Positions 1-7,891 of a stretch of DNA of 22,905 nucleotides are shown here, in pieces. The stretch is from an uncultured Burkholderiales bacterium (GTDB lineage Bacteria > Pseudomonadota > Gammaproteobacteria > Burkholderiales > Burkholderiaceae). A program made the position numbers and the translations under genes. The notes beneath the pieces were generated by a model. The model saw only the letters and a program-made list of their open reading frames with translations, searched no databases and was not told where the DNA came from. Every line of letters begins with the position of its first letter. Position 1 is the stretch's first letter. The DNA lies in contig CAIMWY010000289.1 in NCBI GenBank assembly GCA_903845315.1, positions 1 through 22,905 on the forward strand. The letters are read 5' to 3'.

Positions 1-2
1 GC

Positions 3-2564
3 AAAAAGCCGCTGGACAAACCCGTCAGGCGCCTGTGGTTGCAGTCGATGACGCCCCAAGCCATCCGCGATGGCTTTGATTCCCTGCGCTCTGAAAAACA
101 AATGCAAGGGTTGGCGGACGCCGCGCGCAGCCGCTCCGAGGCCGACTGGTTGGTGGGCATCAACGGCACACGAGCCTTGACCGCATTCAACTCGCGCGAA
201 GGCGGTTTCTTCTTGACCACGGTGGGCCGTGTGCAAACGCCCACGCTGAGCGTGGTGGTGGAGCGTGAAGAACAAATTCGCAAGTTTGTCAGCCGCGACT
301 ACTGGGAAATTCACGGCAGCTTTCAGGTGGCTGCCGGCAGCTATCCGGCCAAGTGGTTCAACCCCGAGCACAAAAAAGACCCCGATGATGCCGAGAAAAA
401 GCACGACCGCGTCTGGAGCGAAGCCGAAGCCTTGGCCATTGCCGACGCCGTGCGCAACCAAACGGCCAGGGTGACCGAAGAGAGCAAGCCCACCACCAAG
501 GCCAGCCCGGGCTTGTTTGACTTGACCTCGCTGCAACGCGAGGCCAACGGCCGCTTTGGCTTCTCGGCCAAAACCACGCTGGCGCTGGCGCAAAGCTTGT
601 ACGAACGCCACAAGGCCTTGACCTATCCGCGTACCGATTCACGGTACCTGCCGGAAGACTACGTGACAGTGGTCAAGGACACCTTCACCATGCTGGCCGA
701 CAGCGGCATGAAGCACTTGGAGCCGCACGCCTTGGTGGCCTTGAACAACAACTACGTGCGCAAACTGCCCCGTGTGTTTGACAACAAGAAGGTCAGCGAC
801 CACTTTGCCATCATCCCCACCTTGCAAGCGCCGAGTGGCCTGTCTGAAGCCGAGCAAAAGCTCTATGACCTGGTGGTGCGACGCTTCATGGCGGTGTTTT
901 TCCCCAGCGCCGAATACATGGTGACCACGCGCATCAGCACGGTCAAAGCCGCGGGCCTGGACCACCACTTCCGCACCGAAGGCAAGGTGTTGGTGAACGC
1001 CGGTTGGATGGCGGTCTACGGCAAAGACGCGGCACAAGAAGCCTCGGACAACGAAGAGGACGGCAAAACCTTGGTCGCCTTGGGCGCAGGAGAGTCGGCC
1101 AAGAACGAGCTGGCCGAAGCCAAAGGCCTGAAAACACGCCCTCCCGCGCGTTACAGCGAAGCCACCTTGCTGGGCGCCATGGAGGGCGCTGGCAAGCTGG
1201 TAGAAGACGACGAATTCCGCGAGGCCATGCAAGAAAAAGGCTTGGGCACCCCAGCCACACGTGCGGCCATCATTGAAGGCTTGATCAACGAAAAATACCT
1301 CATCCGTGATGGCCGAGAGATGATTCCAACAGCCAAGGCCTTCCAACTGTTCACCCTGTTGCGCGGCTTGGGCGTGGAAGAACTCTCCAAGCCCGAGTTG
1401 ACCGGTGGCTGGGAACACAAACTGGCGCTGATGGAGCACGGCGAGTTGAGCCGCGAGGCCTTCATGCGCGAGATCGCGGCCATGACCGAGCACATCGTCA
1501 AAAAGGCCAAAGAGTTTGACCGCGACACCATTCCCGGCGACTACGCCACCTTGAACACCCCATGCCCCAAGTGCGGCGGCGTGGTGAAAGAAAACTACCG
1601 TCGTTATGGGTGCGTGGGCAAAGACGGCGCGTCTGAAGGCTGTGGCTTTTCGATCAGCAAAATTCCTGGAGGTCGCACCTTTGAAGCGGCCGAAGCCGAG
1701 CAATTCATCCGCGATAAAAAGATTGGCCCACTCGACGGCTTCCGCTCCAAAGCTGGCTGGCCGTTCACGGCCGAGATTGCGCTCAAGTTCAGCGAAGAAG
1801 ACCAAAACTGGAAGCTCGAATTCGACTTTGGCGACGACAAAAACGCCGAGTCTGGCGAGATCGTGGAGTTTGGCGACAGCGAGACCTTGGGCAGCTGCCC
1901 CAAGTGCGGCAGCCCCGTGTTCGAGCACGGCAGCAATTATGTGTGCAGCAAGGCTGTGCCCACCCACGCACAGGCCACGCCGAGCTGCGACTTCAAGAGC
2001 GGCAAGATCATCTTGCAGCAAGCCGTGGCACGCGAACAAATGACCAAGCTGCTGGCGGAGGGCAAAACCGACTTGCTCGACAAGTTTGTGTCCATGCGCA
2101 CACGCCGCGCCTTCAAGGCCTTTTTGCAGTGGGACCCCGAAGCCGGCAAGGTGAATTTCGCCTTCGAACCGCGCACCAGCAAGTACCCCGCACGTGCTGG
2201 CAAAACACCCACCACCAACGCCTTGATCAAGGCCGCCGGCAAGAAAGCCCCGGCCAAAACCACCAAGGGTGCCAAAGCACCCAAGGCCGACAAAGTGGCC
2301 AAGCCCAAGGTGCCTCGCAAAGTGACGGCGGGCTTCTTGCCCAGCGTCGAGTTGGCTGCGGTAATTGGTCCAGATGCCGTAGCACGCACCGAGGTGATCA
2401 AGAAACTGTGGGACTACATCAAGGCCAATGGCATGCAAGACGCCACCAACAAACGCGCCATCAACGCCGACGCCAAACTCAACGCCGTGTTTGGCAAAGA
2501 CCAGGTCACCATGTTTGAGCTGGCGGGCATCGTGGGCAAACACCTGCGTCCCGTGGGCGAATAA
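3..2564 (+). CDS. topB: DNA topoisomerase III with C-terminal SWIB domain (5' partial)
   Basis: Type IA topoisomerase that cuts and passes single strands, decatenating DNA and resolving recombination or replication intermediates. The reading frame is open from the window edge, so the gene starts upstream; the Toprim metal-binding part is missing and the TTG at 39 is internal. The catalytic tyrosine lies in TYPRTDS (codon 624-626), after the typical VGRVQTPTL segment near 225-255. Cysteine pairs CPKCGG (from 1563) with a GCGF partner near 1640, and CPKCGS near 1897, are C-terminal zinc-finger-like repeats. A lysine/alanine-rich linker (about 2230-2325) leads to a SWIB/MDM2-like domain (about 2331-2555) with LWDYIK, INADAKL and MFEL motifs. 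The SWIB fusion is seen directly; its role, perhaps DNA or protein binding, is inferred. metX follows after 25 bases. Confidence 0.95.
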   Translation, partial: KKPLDKPVRRLWLQSMTPQAIRDGFDSLRSEKQMQGLADAARSRSEADWLVGINGTRALTAFNSREGGFFLTTVGRVQTPTLSVVVEREEQIRKFVSRDYWEIHGSFQVAAGSYPAKWFNPEHKKDPDDAEKKHDRVWSEAEALAIADAVRNQTARVTEESKPTTKASPGLFDLTSLQREANGRFGFSAKTTLALAQSLYERHKALTYPRTDSRYLPEDYVTVVKDTFTMLADSGMKHLEPHALVALNNNYVRKLPRVFDNKKVSDHFAIIPTLQAPSGLSEAEQKLYDLVVRRFMAVFFPSAEYMVTTRISTVKAAGLDHHFRTEGKVLVNAGWMAVYGKDAAQEASDNEEDGKTLVALGAGESAKNELAEAKGLKTRPPARYSEATLLGAMEGAGKLVEDDEFREAMQEKGLGTPATRAAIIEGLINEKYLIRDGREMIPTAKAFQLFTLLRGLGVEELSKPELTGGWEHKLALMEHGELSREAFMREIAAMTEHIVKKAKEFDRDTIPGDYATLNTPCPKCGGVVKENYRRYGCVGKDGASEGCGFSISKIPGGRTFEAAEAEQFIRDKKIGPLDGFRSKAGWPFTAEIALKFSEEDQNWKLEFDFGDDKNAESGEIVEFGDSETLGSCPKCGSPVFEHGSNYVCSKAVPTHAQATPSCDFKSGKIILQQAVAREQMTKLLAEGKTDLLDKFVSMRTRRAFKAFLQWDPEAGKVNFAFEPRTSKYPARAGKTPTTNALIKAAGKKAPAKTTKGAKAPKADKVAKPKVPRKVTAGFLPSVELAAVIGPDAVARTEVIKKLWDYIKANGMQDATNKRAINADAKLNAVFGKDQVTMFELAGIVGKHLRPVGE

Positions 2565-2589
2565 GGTTTGAGCGAACGAGTCTGCCGCC

Positions 2590-3807
2590 ATGCACACGAA
2601 CCACGCCCCCCTGATCGCCACGCCGCAAAGCATGCACTTCGCCGCGCCACTGGGCCTGCAAAGCGGCGCCAGCTTGCGCGACTACACGCTGGCCTATGAA
2701 ACCTACGGCACGCTCAACGCGGACAAGTCCAATGCTGTGTTGGTGTGCCACGCCCTGAATGCGTCACACCATGTCGCGGGCGTGTACGAGAACCAAGCCA
2801 ACAGCGAAGGCTGGTGGGACAACATGATTGGCCCTGGCAAGCCGGTGGACACCCACCATTTCTTTGTGATTGGCGTGAACAACCTGGGGTCCTGTTTTGG
2901 CTCGACCGGCCCCATGCACACCCACCCCGACACGGGGCAGGTGTACGGTGCCGACTTTCCAGTGGTGACGGTGGAAGACTGGGTCAATGCCCAAGCCTTG
3001 CTGTTGGATGCTTTGGGCATCAGCCAACTGGCTGCCGTGATGGGTGGCAGCTTGGGCGGCATGCAGGCGCTGAGCTGGACGCTGCAACACCCCGAGCGGG
3101 TGCGCCACGCCGTGGTGGTGGCCAGCGCGCCCAACTTGACGGCTGAAAACATCGCCTTCAACGAAGTGGCACGCCGCGCCATCGTGACCGACCCCGACTT
3201 TCATGGCGGGCATTTTTACCAACATGGCGTGGTGCCCAAACGGGGCTTGCGCATTGCACGCATGGTGGGACACATCACCTACCTGAGCGACGATGTGATG
3301 AACGAAAAGTTTGGCCGGGAACTACGCCCCTCCACGCTCCCCGAGGGGGCTCGACCGCCTTTGGGCGACCCGGCGACGGGCAGCGCAACGCGTGACTACC
3401 TGTACACCACCCAAGACGTCGAGTTTCAAATTGAAAGCTACCTGCGCTATCAAGGCGACAAGTTCAGCGAGTACTTTGATGCCAACACCTATTTGCTGAT
3501 CACGCGTGCACTCGACTACTTTGACCCAGCGCGCAGCTACGGTGGTGATTTGGCTTCGGCCTTTGCCCGCACCACCGCCAAGTTTTTGCTGGTGAGTTTC
3601 ACCACAGACTGGCGCTTCTCAAGCGCTCGCAGCCGCGAGATGGTGCGTGCCTTGCTCGACAACCAACGCGATGTGAGCTACGCCGAAATTGATGCGCCAC
3701 ACGGCCACGATGCCTTTTTGCTGGACGACGCACGCTATATGAACGTGGTGCGCTCTTACTTTGACCGCATTGCCCAAGAGACGACGAACGCGGGAGGTGC
3801 CGCATGA
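2590..3807 (+). CDS. metX: Homoserine O-acyltransferase (MetX family)
   Basis: Activates L-homoserine by O-acylation, the committed step of methionine synthesis, in the cytoplasm. It is an alpha/beta hydrolase-fold enzyme of 405 residues, slightly longer than usual. The catalytic triad is visible: Ser154 in GGSLGGMQA, Asp340 in TTDWRFS and His373 in HGHDAF. The acyl donor cannot be read safely: family members in betaproteobacteria are often annotated as succinyl-CoA dependent (metXS) and others as acetyl-CoA dependent. Around residues 246-268 there is a Pro/Gly-rich in-frame insert that looks like an interspersed repeat (listed separately). The ATG at 2590 gives the expected N-terminus with the IATPQSMHF motif; its Shine-Dalgarno sequence is weak. 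The stop overlaps the metW start by 4 bases, implying translational coupling. Confidence 0.95.
   Translation: MHTNHAPLIATPQSMHFAAPLGLQSGASLRDYTLAYETYGTLNADKSNAVLVCHALNASHHVAGVYENQANSEGWWDNMIGPGKPVDTHHFFVIGVNNLGSCFGSTGPMHTHPDTGQVYGADFPVVTVEDWVNAQALLLDALGISQLAAVMGGSLGGMQALSWTLQHPERVRHAVVVASAPNLTAENIAFNEVARRAIVTDPDFHGGHFYQHGVVPKRGLRIARMVGHITYLSDDVMNEKFGRELRPSTLPEGARPPLGDPATGSATRDYLYTTQDVEFQIESYLRYQGDKFSEYFDANTYLLITRALDYFDPARSYGGDLASAFARTTAKFLLVSFTTDWRFSSARSREMVRALLDNQRDVSYAEIDAPHGHDAFLLDDARYMNVVRSYFDRIAQETTNAGGAA
3325..3393 (+). repeat. Repeat-like GC-rich in-frame insert within metX
   Basis: A stretch of about 70 bases contains the small palindrome CTCCCCGAGGGGG (3338-3350) followed by GC-rich sequence ending near GGCGACGGGCAGC. 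It encodes Pro/Gly/Ala-rich residues between the conserved GREL and RDYLY segments of MetX. From general knowledge, Comamonadaceae genomes carry interspersed elements with a core of the CTCCCCGAGGGGGC kind, mainly between genes. The assignment to that family is from memory and no second copy was found in this window. The exact borders are uncertain. Confidence 0.5.
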
Positions 3808-4397
3808 CGCACGACCCCCAACAACGCACCTTGCAAGCGATTGCTGAGCTGGTGCCCCACGGCAGCCGGGTGCTTGACTTGGGCTGTGGCGACGGCGCCC
3901 TGCTGGCGCATTTGCAGCAACAGCGTGCATGTACCGGCTATGGCGTGGAACTCAACGACACCGATGTTCACGCATGTGTACAACGCGGCGTGAATGTGTT
4001 GCAGCTCAACCTGGACCAAGGCTTGACCTTGTTTGGCGACCAGTCATTTGATGTGGTGCTGCAAATTGACACCTTGCAACACCTGCGCAATGCTGAAACC
4101 ATGTTGCTTGAAACCGCGCGCGTGGGTCGTTTAGGCATCGTCTCTTTTCCCAACTTTGGACACTGGCCAAATCGCTTGAGCGTGTTGCAGGGTCGCATGC
4201 CCGTGACCAAGCGTTTGCCTTACCAGTGGTACGACACCCCCAATATCCGCGTTGGCACGTTTGCCGACTTTGAAGTGCTGGCCACCAAAAATGGCTTGCA
4301 CCTGCTGGATGCCTTTGGTCTGCAAGACGGTGAACGTGTCGAGGTGTGGCCCAACCTGCGGGCTGGCACTGCGGTGTTCAAGTTTCAGCGGGGGTGA
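3804..4397 (+). CDS. metW: Methionine biosynthesis protein MetW (SAM methyltransferase-like)
   Basis: Methyltransferase-fold protein that is almost always encoded directly after metX in proteobacteria and is needed for full homoserine acyltransferase function in several of them. It has 197 residues, the normal length. The SAM-binding loop DLGCGDG lies at about residues 24-30, followed by GVELN; the family signature [11 protein letters not shown] and the [10 protein letters not shown] segment follow further on. The ATG at 3804 overlaps the metX stop (ATGA), so the two are probably translated from one message. The strength of the call comes from both the motifs and the metX neighbour. What it methylates, if anything, cannot be read from the sequence. 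Confidence 0.95.
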   Translation: MTHDPQQRTLQAIAELVPHGSRVLDLGCGDGALLAHLQQQRACTGYGVELNDTDVHACVQRGVNVLQLNLDQGLTLFGDQSFDVVLQIDTLQHLRNAETMLLETARVGRLGIVSFPNFGHWPNRLSVLQGRMPVTKRLPYQWYDTPNIRVGTFADFEVLATKNGLHLLDAFGLQDGERVEVWPNLRAGTAVFKFQRG

Positions 4398-4424
4398 TGC
4401 GCGCACGCGCGCACCCCAACTTTT
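4391..4424 (+). terminator. Possible terminator or stem-loop after metW
   Basis: GGGGTG (4391-4396) can pair with CACCCC (4412-4417) around a GCGCGC-rich centre, followed by AACTTTTG. The hairpin overlaps the metW stop codon. The T-run is short, so termination is uncertain. The centre, 4397-4414, is a perfect 18-base purine-pyrimidine alternation. Confidence 0.35.
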
Positions 4425-4457
4425 GTTGATGCGTGTTGCCACGCAAGGAGTGTTTGC

Positions 4458-5927
4458 ATGAATGCCCGAGTTCCCAACGCCGCGCTGAACAGCGCAGAGG
4501 TCTTGCAATCCGTCTCCCAGGCTTGGGACCGCGACATCGTGTCCCAGCTCAGCGACTACATCGCCATCCCCGCCAAGTCACCCGCGTTTGACGCCGACTG
4601 GGCACAACACGGCCACCTCGAGGCCGTGGTGCAACGTGCCGCAGACTGGGTGTTGGCGCAGCAGGTGGCGGGTCTGACGCTGGAGATCGTGCGCTTGCCG
4701 GGCCGCACGCCGGTCCTGTTCTTTGAAGTGGCGGCCACGCGCGCCAGCCACAGCCAGAGCGAGACGGTGCTGATGTACGGCCACCTGGACAAACAACCCG
4801 AGTTCAGCGGCTGGCGCTCAGACTTGGGGCCTTGGACCCCCAAGTACGAAGACGGCAAGTTGTATGGCCGCGGCGGTGCCGACGACGGCTATGCGGTGTA
4901 CGCCAGCATCGCCGCCATCCAAGCGCTCAAGGCGCAAGGCGCCAGCCACCCACGCATCGTGGGCCTGATTGAAACCTGTGAAGAAAGCGGCTCGGCCGAC
5001 TTGCTGCCTTATGTGGATGCGCTGCGCACGCGGATGGGCCACGTGGGTTTGGTGATGTGCCTCGACAGTGGGGCCGGCAACTACGACCAGCTGTGGCTCA
5101 CCACCAGTTTGCGCGGCATGGCCAGCGGCGTGTTGAAGGTGGAGGTGCTGAGCGAGGGCGTGCACTCAGGCGACGCGTCGGGCGTGGTGCCATCGAGTTT
5201 TCGCATCATGCGTCAGGTGCTGGATCGGCTGGAAGACAGCGCCACCGGGCGTTTGCTGCCCGCCAGCTTTCATGTCGAGGTGCCCCCCGAGCGTTTGGCC
5301 CAAGCACGCGCCACGGCCGCGCTGCTGGGCGACGCGTTGTACCAACGCTTCCCCTGGGCCCACCATGACTGTGGCGGTGCCACACTGGTCACCCTGCCCA
5401 TGACCCAAGACCCGCTGCAAGCGCTGTTGCAACGCACCTGGGTGCCCACCCTGAGCGTGACCGGTGCCGAGGGCTTGCCCGCCTTCAAAGACGCTGGCAA
5501 TGTGCTGCGCCCGTCCACCGCCTTCAAGCTCAGCCTGCGCCTGCCCCCGCTGGTCGACGCCGCCCATGCTGTGCAAGAACTCAAAGCCCTGCTGGAAGAC
5601 AACGCGCCCTACCAAGCGCGCGTGACCTTCCACGCCGAAGGCTCAGCCAATGGCTGGAATGCGCCTGACACCGCGCCGTGGTTTGAAAGTGCCTTGAACA
5701 CGGCCAGCCAGGCGCACTTCGGTTCGCCATGTGGCTACATTGGCCAAGGCGGCACGATCCCGCTGATGAACATGCTGAGCCGCGGTTTTCCCAAGGCGCA
5801 AATGATGGTGTGCGGCGTGCTGGGCCCCAAGAGCAACGCCCATGGGCCCAATGAGTTTTTGCATGTGCCCTACGCCAAGAAGCTCACCGCAGCGGTGGCA
5901 CAGGTGATCGCGGCTATGCCAGCGTGA
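4458..5927 (+). CDS. M20 family metallopeptidase (dipeptidase/carboxypeptidase-like)
   Basis: Cytoplasmic zinc-dependent peptidase or amidohydrolase of the M20 family, 489 residues, resembling the larger non-specific dipeptidases; the true substrate is unknown. All expected metal and catalytic residues are visible: His109 and Asp111 in YGHLDKQ, the bridging Asp142 in GGADDG, the Glu175-Glu176 pair in ETCEESG, Asp203 in CLDSG and His462 in NAHGPNE. The dimerisation (lid) domain lies between about residues 215 and 370. The ATG at 4458 has a good AAGGAG Shine-Dalgarno sequence at about 4445-4450. The gene ends convergently with rsmE, overlapping it by 14 bases. There is no signal peptide. It is probably transcribed separately from metXW, given the hairpin and the 60-base gap. 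Confidence 0.9.
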   Translation: MNARVPNAALNSAEVLQSVSQAWDRDIVSQLSDYIAIPAKSPAFDADWAQHGHLEAVVQRAADWVLAQQVAGLTLEIVRLPGRTPVLFFEVAATRASHSQSETVLMYGHLDKQPEFSGWRSDLGPWTPKYEDGKLYGRGGADDGYAVYASIAAIQALKAQGASHPRIVGLIETCEESGSADLLPYVDALRTRMGHVGLVMCLDSGAGNYDQLWLTTSLRGMASGVLKVEVLSEGVHSGDASGVVPSSFRIMRQVLDRLEDSATGRLLPASFHVEVPPERLAQARATAALLGDALYQRFPWAHHDCGGATLVTLPMTQDPLQALLQRTWVPTLSVTGAEGLPAFKDAGNVLRPSTAFKLSLRLPPLVDAAHAVQELKALLEDNAPYQARVTFHAEGSANGWNAPDTAPWFESALNTASQAHFGSPCGYIGQGGTIPLMNMLSRGFPKAQMMVCGVLGPKSNAHGPNEFLHVPYAKKLTAAVAQVIAAMPA

Positions 5928-6666
5928 GCCGCGCCAGCGCACCCAAGGCCGCCGTCTCAGCGCGCAACACCCGCGCGCCTAGGCTCAAGGCCACAAACCC
6001 CTGAGCGCGGGCGGCGGCGTCTTCGGCGTCACTCAAGCCCCCTTCCGGGCCATTGAGCAGCACCCAGGTGAGGTTCTCGTCGGTGCTGCCGGGCTGCGCC
6101 AGCAAGGTGGACAAAGGCTGGCTGCTGGGGTGCAAGGACAACACCGCCTGCACCACAGAAAAGCCCTGCATCGACGGGGTTTGGGCCAGACGTGCCAACC
6201 AGGTGTCCAGGCGCTCGGGCGCATCGATCAAGGGCAAGCGGTTGCGCCCACATTGCTCACACGCGCTGGCCGCCACGGCTTGCCAGTGGGCGAGTTTTTT
6301 GTCGGCGCGTTCACCCGTCAAGCGCACCACGCTGCGCTCGGTCATCACCGGGGTGATGCGGGTCACGCCCAGCTCGGTGGCTTTTTCAACCAACCAGTCC
6401 ATGCGCTCGTTGGCGGGCATGCCCACCACCAGGTGGACACGGCGCGTGGCTTCGCACTCGGTGGCGTGGTGCTCACCGACACGCACACGCACATCACTGC
6501 GGCCCATGTGTTCCACCTCGGCGGCGTATTCACCCCCCTCCCCATTGAAGAGGGTCAGCGCATGTCCTGGCTGCATGCGCAGTACTTGCACATGGCGAGT
6601 TGCAGTCGCGGGTAAATCGAGGGTGATGCCGCTGGCCAGCGGCATGGGGCAATGAAAGCGCGCCAT
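5914..6666 (-). CDS. rsmE: 16S rRNA (uracil-1498-N3)-methyltransferase RsmE
   Basis: Methylates N3 of U1498 in the decoding region of 16S rRNA, using SAM, on the assembled small subunit. About 250 residues, the family norm. The N-terminus MARFHCP begins a PUA-like RNA-binding domain. The C-terminal part carries the SPOUT (trefoil knot) signatures: LLNGPEGGLSDAE followed by LSLGARVLRAETA near the end. The ATG at 6666 was chosen over an in-frame TTG at 6672, because the ATG lies two bases after the upstream gene's stop and starts at the usual MARF sequence. It follows the AmgK-like kinase closely, so both are probably one transcript. Confidence 0.93.
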   Translation of the reverse strand: MARFHCPMPLASGITLDLPATATRHVQVLRMQPGHALTLFNGEGGEYAAEVEHMGRSDVRVRVGEHHATECEATRRVHLVVGMPANERMDWLVEKATELGVTRITPVMTERSVVRLTGERADKKLAHWQAVAASACEQCGRNRLPLIDAPERLDTWLARLAQTPSMQGFSVVQAVLSLHPSSQPLSTLLAQPGSTDENLTWVLLNGPEGGLSDAEDAAARAQGFVALSLGARVLRAETAALGALARLTLA

Positions 6667-6668
6667 GC

Positions 6669-7802
6669 TCAAGCCATCCCGCCCGAGCGCGGTGTGAGCT
6701 TGGGATAGGCCAGGCTGAGCGCAGGCTCAGTGCCTTCGACCTTGTCAATCAAACGCAGCAGCGGCGTGAGCTCGCTGTAGCGGCTGGCGGTCGATCGGAT
6801 GTAGCCGATGAAACGCGGCGCGTCGGCCAGGTATTTGGGTTTGCCATCGCGCAAAGTCAAGCGCGCGAAGATGCCTGCCACCTTGAGGTGACGCTGCAAG
6901 CCCATCCATTCCACCGCACGCCAGAACTCGCCAAAGTCTTGCGACCAGCCGTCGTGATCGAGCAGCCCTAGTTTGCGCGCGCGCTCCCAATAGCGGATGG
7001 TGACGTCGAGCACAAAGTCTTCGTCCCAGCTCAAGAACGCATCGCGCATCAAACTGGCAATGTCGTAACTCACTGGGCCGTAGACCGCGTCTTGAAAGTC
7101 AAGCACGCCCAAACGGGGCTCGCTGGGGTCGTGCGGCATCATGAGGTTGCGCGGCATGAAGTCGCGGTGCACATACACACAAGGTGCAGCGAGGTTGCGC
7201 TGCACGATGGTTTGAAAGGTGCGCGCCAGCATGTCACGCTGTGGGGTGTCGAGCTGCACGTCACGGTGCTGGGTCAAATACCAATCAGGAAACAGCGACA
7301 ACTCGCGTGTCAGCAAGGCCTCGTCGTACGCGGGCAAAACGCCTGGACGGCTGGCTTGCTGCCACGCCAACAAGGCATCGATGGCGCGCAGGTAAAGCCC
7401 ATGGTTGGCTTGTGGCTGGCTCGGGTCGATGACCTCCATCATGGTCTGGGCGCCCAAGTCGTCGAGCAACATGAAGCCTTGCGGTTCGTCCCACGCCAAG
7501 ATACGGGGCACCAACAAGTGCGCGTCTTGCATCAAACGCGCCACGTGCACAAAGGGCTGGCAGTTTTCTTTGTCGGGCGGCGCATCCATGACGATGCACG
7601 ACCCTGCGGCGGTGTTGACACGGAAATAACGCCGAAAGCTGGCATCGGCCGATGCCGCACGCAAGGTAGCCGGCTGCACACCGTGCGCGTGGACCTGGGC
7701 GTTGAGCCATTGGGTGAAAGCGGCGTGGCGCTCAGGCTGCGACCATTCAATGGCCGCAAGAGAGGAAAGGCCCGAAGGCGAAAGGGTAGGGGGTGTGCTC
7801 AT
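6669..7802 (-). CDS. amgK: Aminoglycoside phosphotransferase-like sugar kinase (AmgK family)
   Basis: Probable anomeric kinase for N-acetylmuramate/N-acetylglucosamine, feeding recycled cell-wall sugar to MurU for UDP-MurNAc synthesis in the cytoplasm. It is an APH-fold kinase of 377 residues from the chosen start. The catalytic loop is HRDFMPRN (His212, Asp214, Asn219), followed by the metal-binding LDFQDA (Asp235). The ATG at 7802 (MSTPP) is preferred to a further upstream start at 7859, which would run into the leader of the divergent lptD. In pseudomonads, amgK sits next to murU and lptD; here the lptD link is kept and murU lies at 17163-17963. The specificity is inferred from this context, since APH-fold kinases act on many substrates. 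Confidence 0.85.
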   Translation of the reverse strand: MSTPPTLSPSGLSSLAAIEWSQPERHAAFTQWLNAQVHAHGVQPATLRAASADASFRRYFRVNTAAGSCIVMDAPPDKENCQPFVHVARLMQDAHLLVPRILAWDEPQGFMLLDDLGAQTMMEVIDPSQPQANHGLYLRAIDALLAWQQASRPGVLPAYDEALLTRELSLFPDWYLTQHRDVQLDTPQRDMLARTFQTIVQRNLAAPCVYVHRDFMPRNLMMPHDPSEPRLGVLDFQDAVYGPVSYDIASLMRDAFLSWDEDFVLDVTIRYWERARKLGLLDHDGWSQDFGEFWRAVEWMGLQRHLKVAGIFARLTLRDGKPKYLADAPRFIGYIRSTASRYSELTPLLRLIDKVEGTEPALSLAYPKLTPRSGGMA

Positions 7803-7891
7803 GGATAATCCAAATTCTACAAACCAGCTTTGCACACGCTCTCCGAAGGGTGTGACCAAGGCTTCGCTTTTTGAAAGCTTGTCTCGCGTTC

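Noticed and set aside
639..2633. A 664-codon open frame on the minus strand across topB
   Set aside because: It is antisense to a gene with clear topoisomerase motifs; it is low-complexity and has no recognisable domain. Long antisense frames are common in GC-rich coding DNA.
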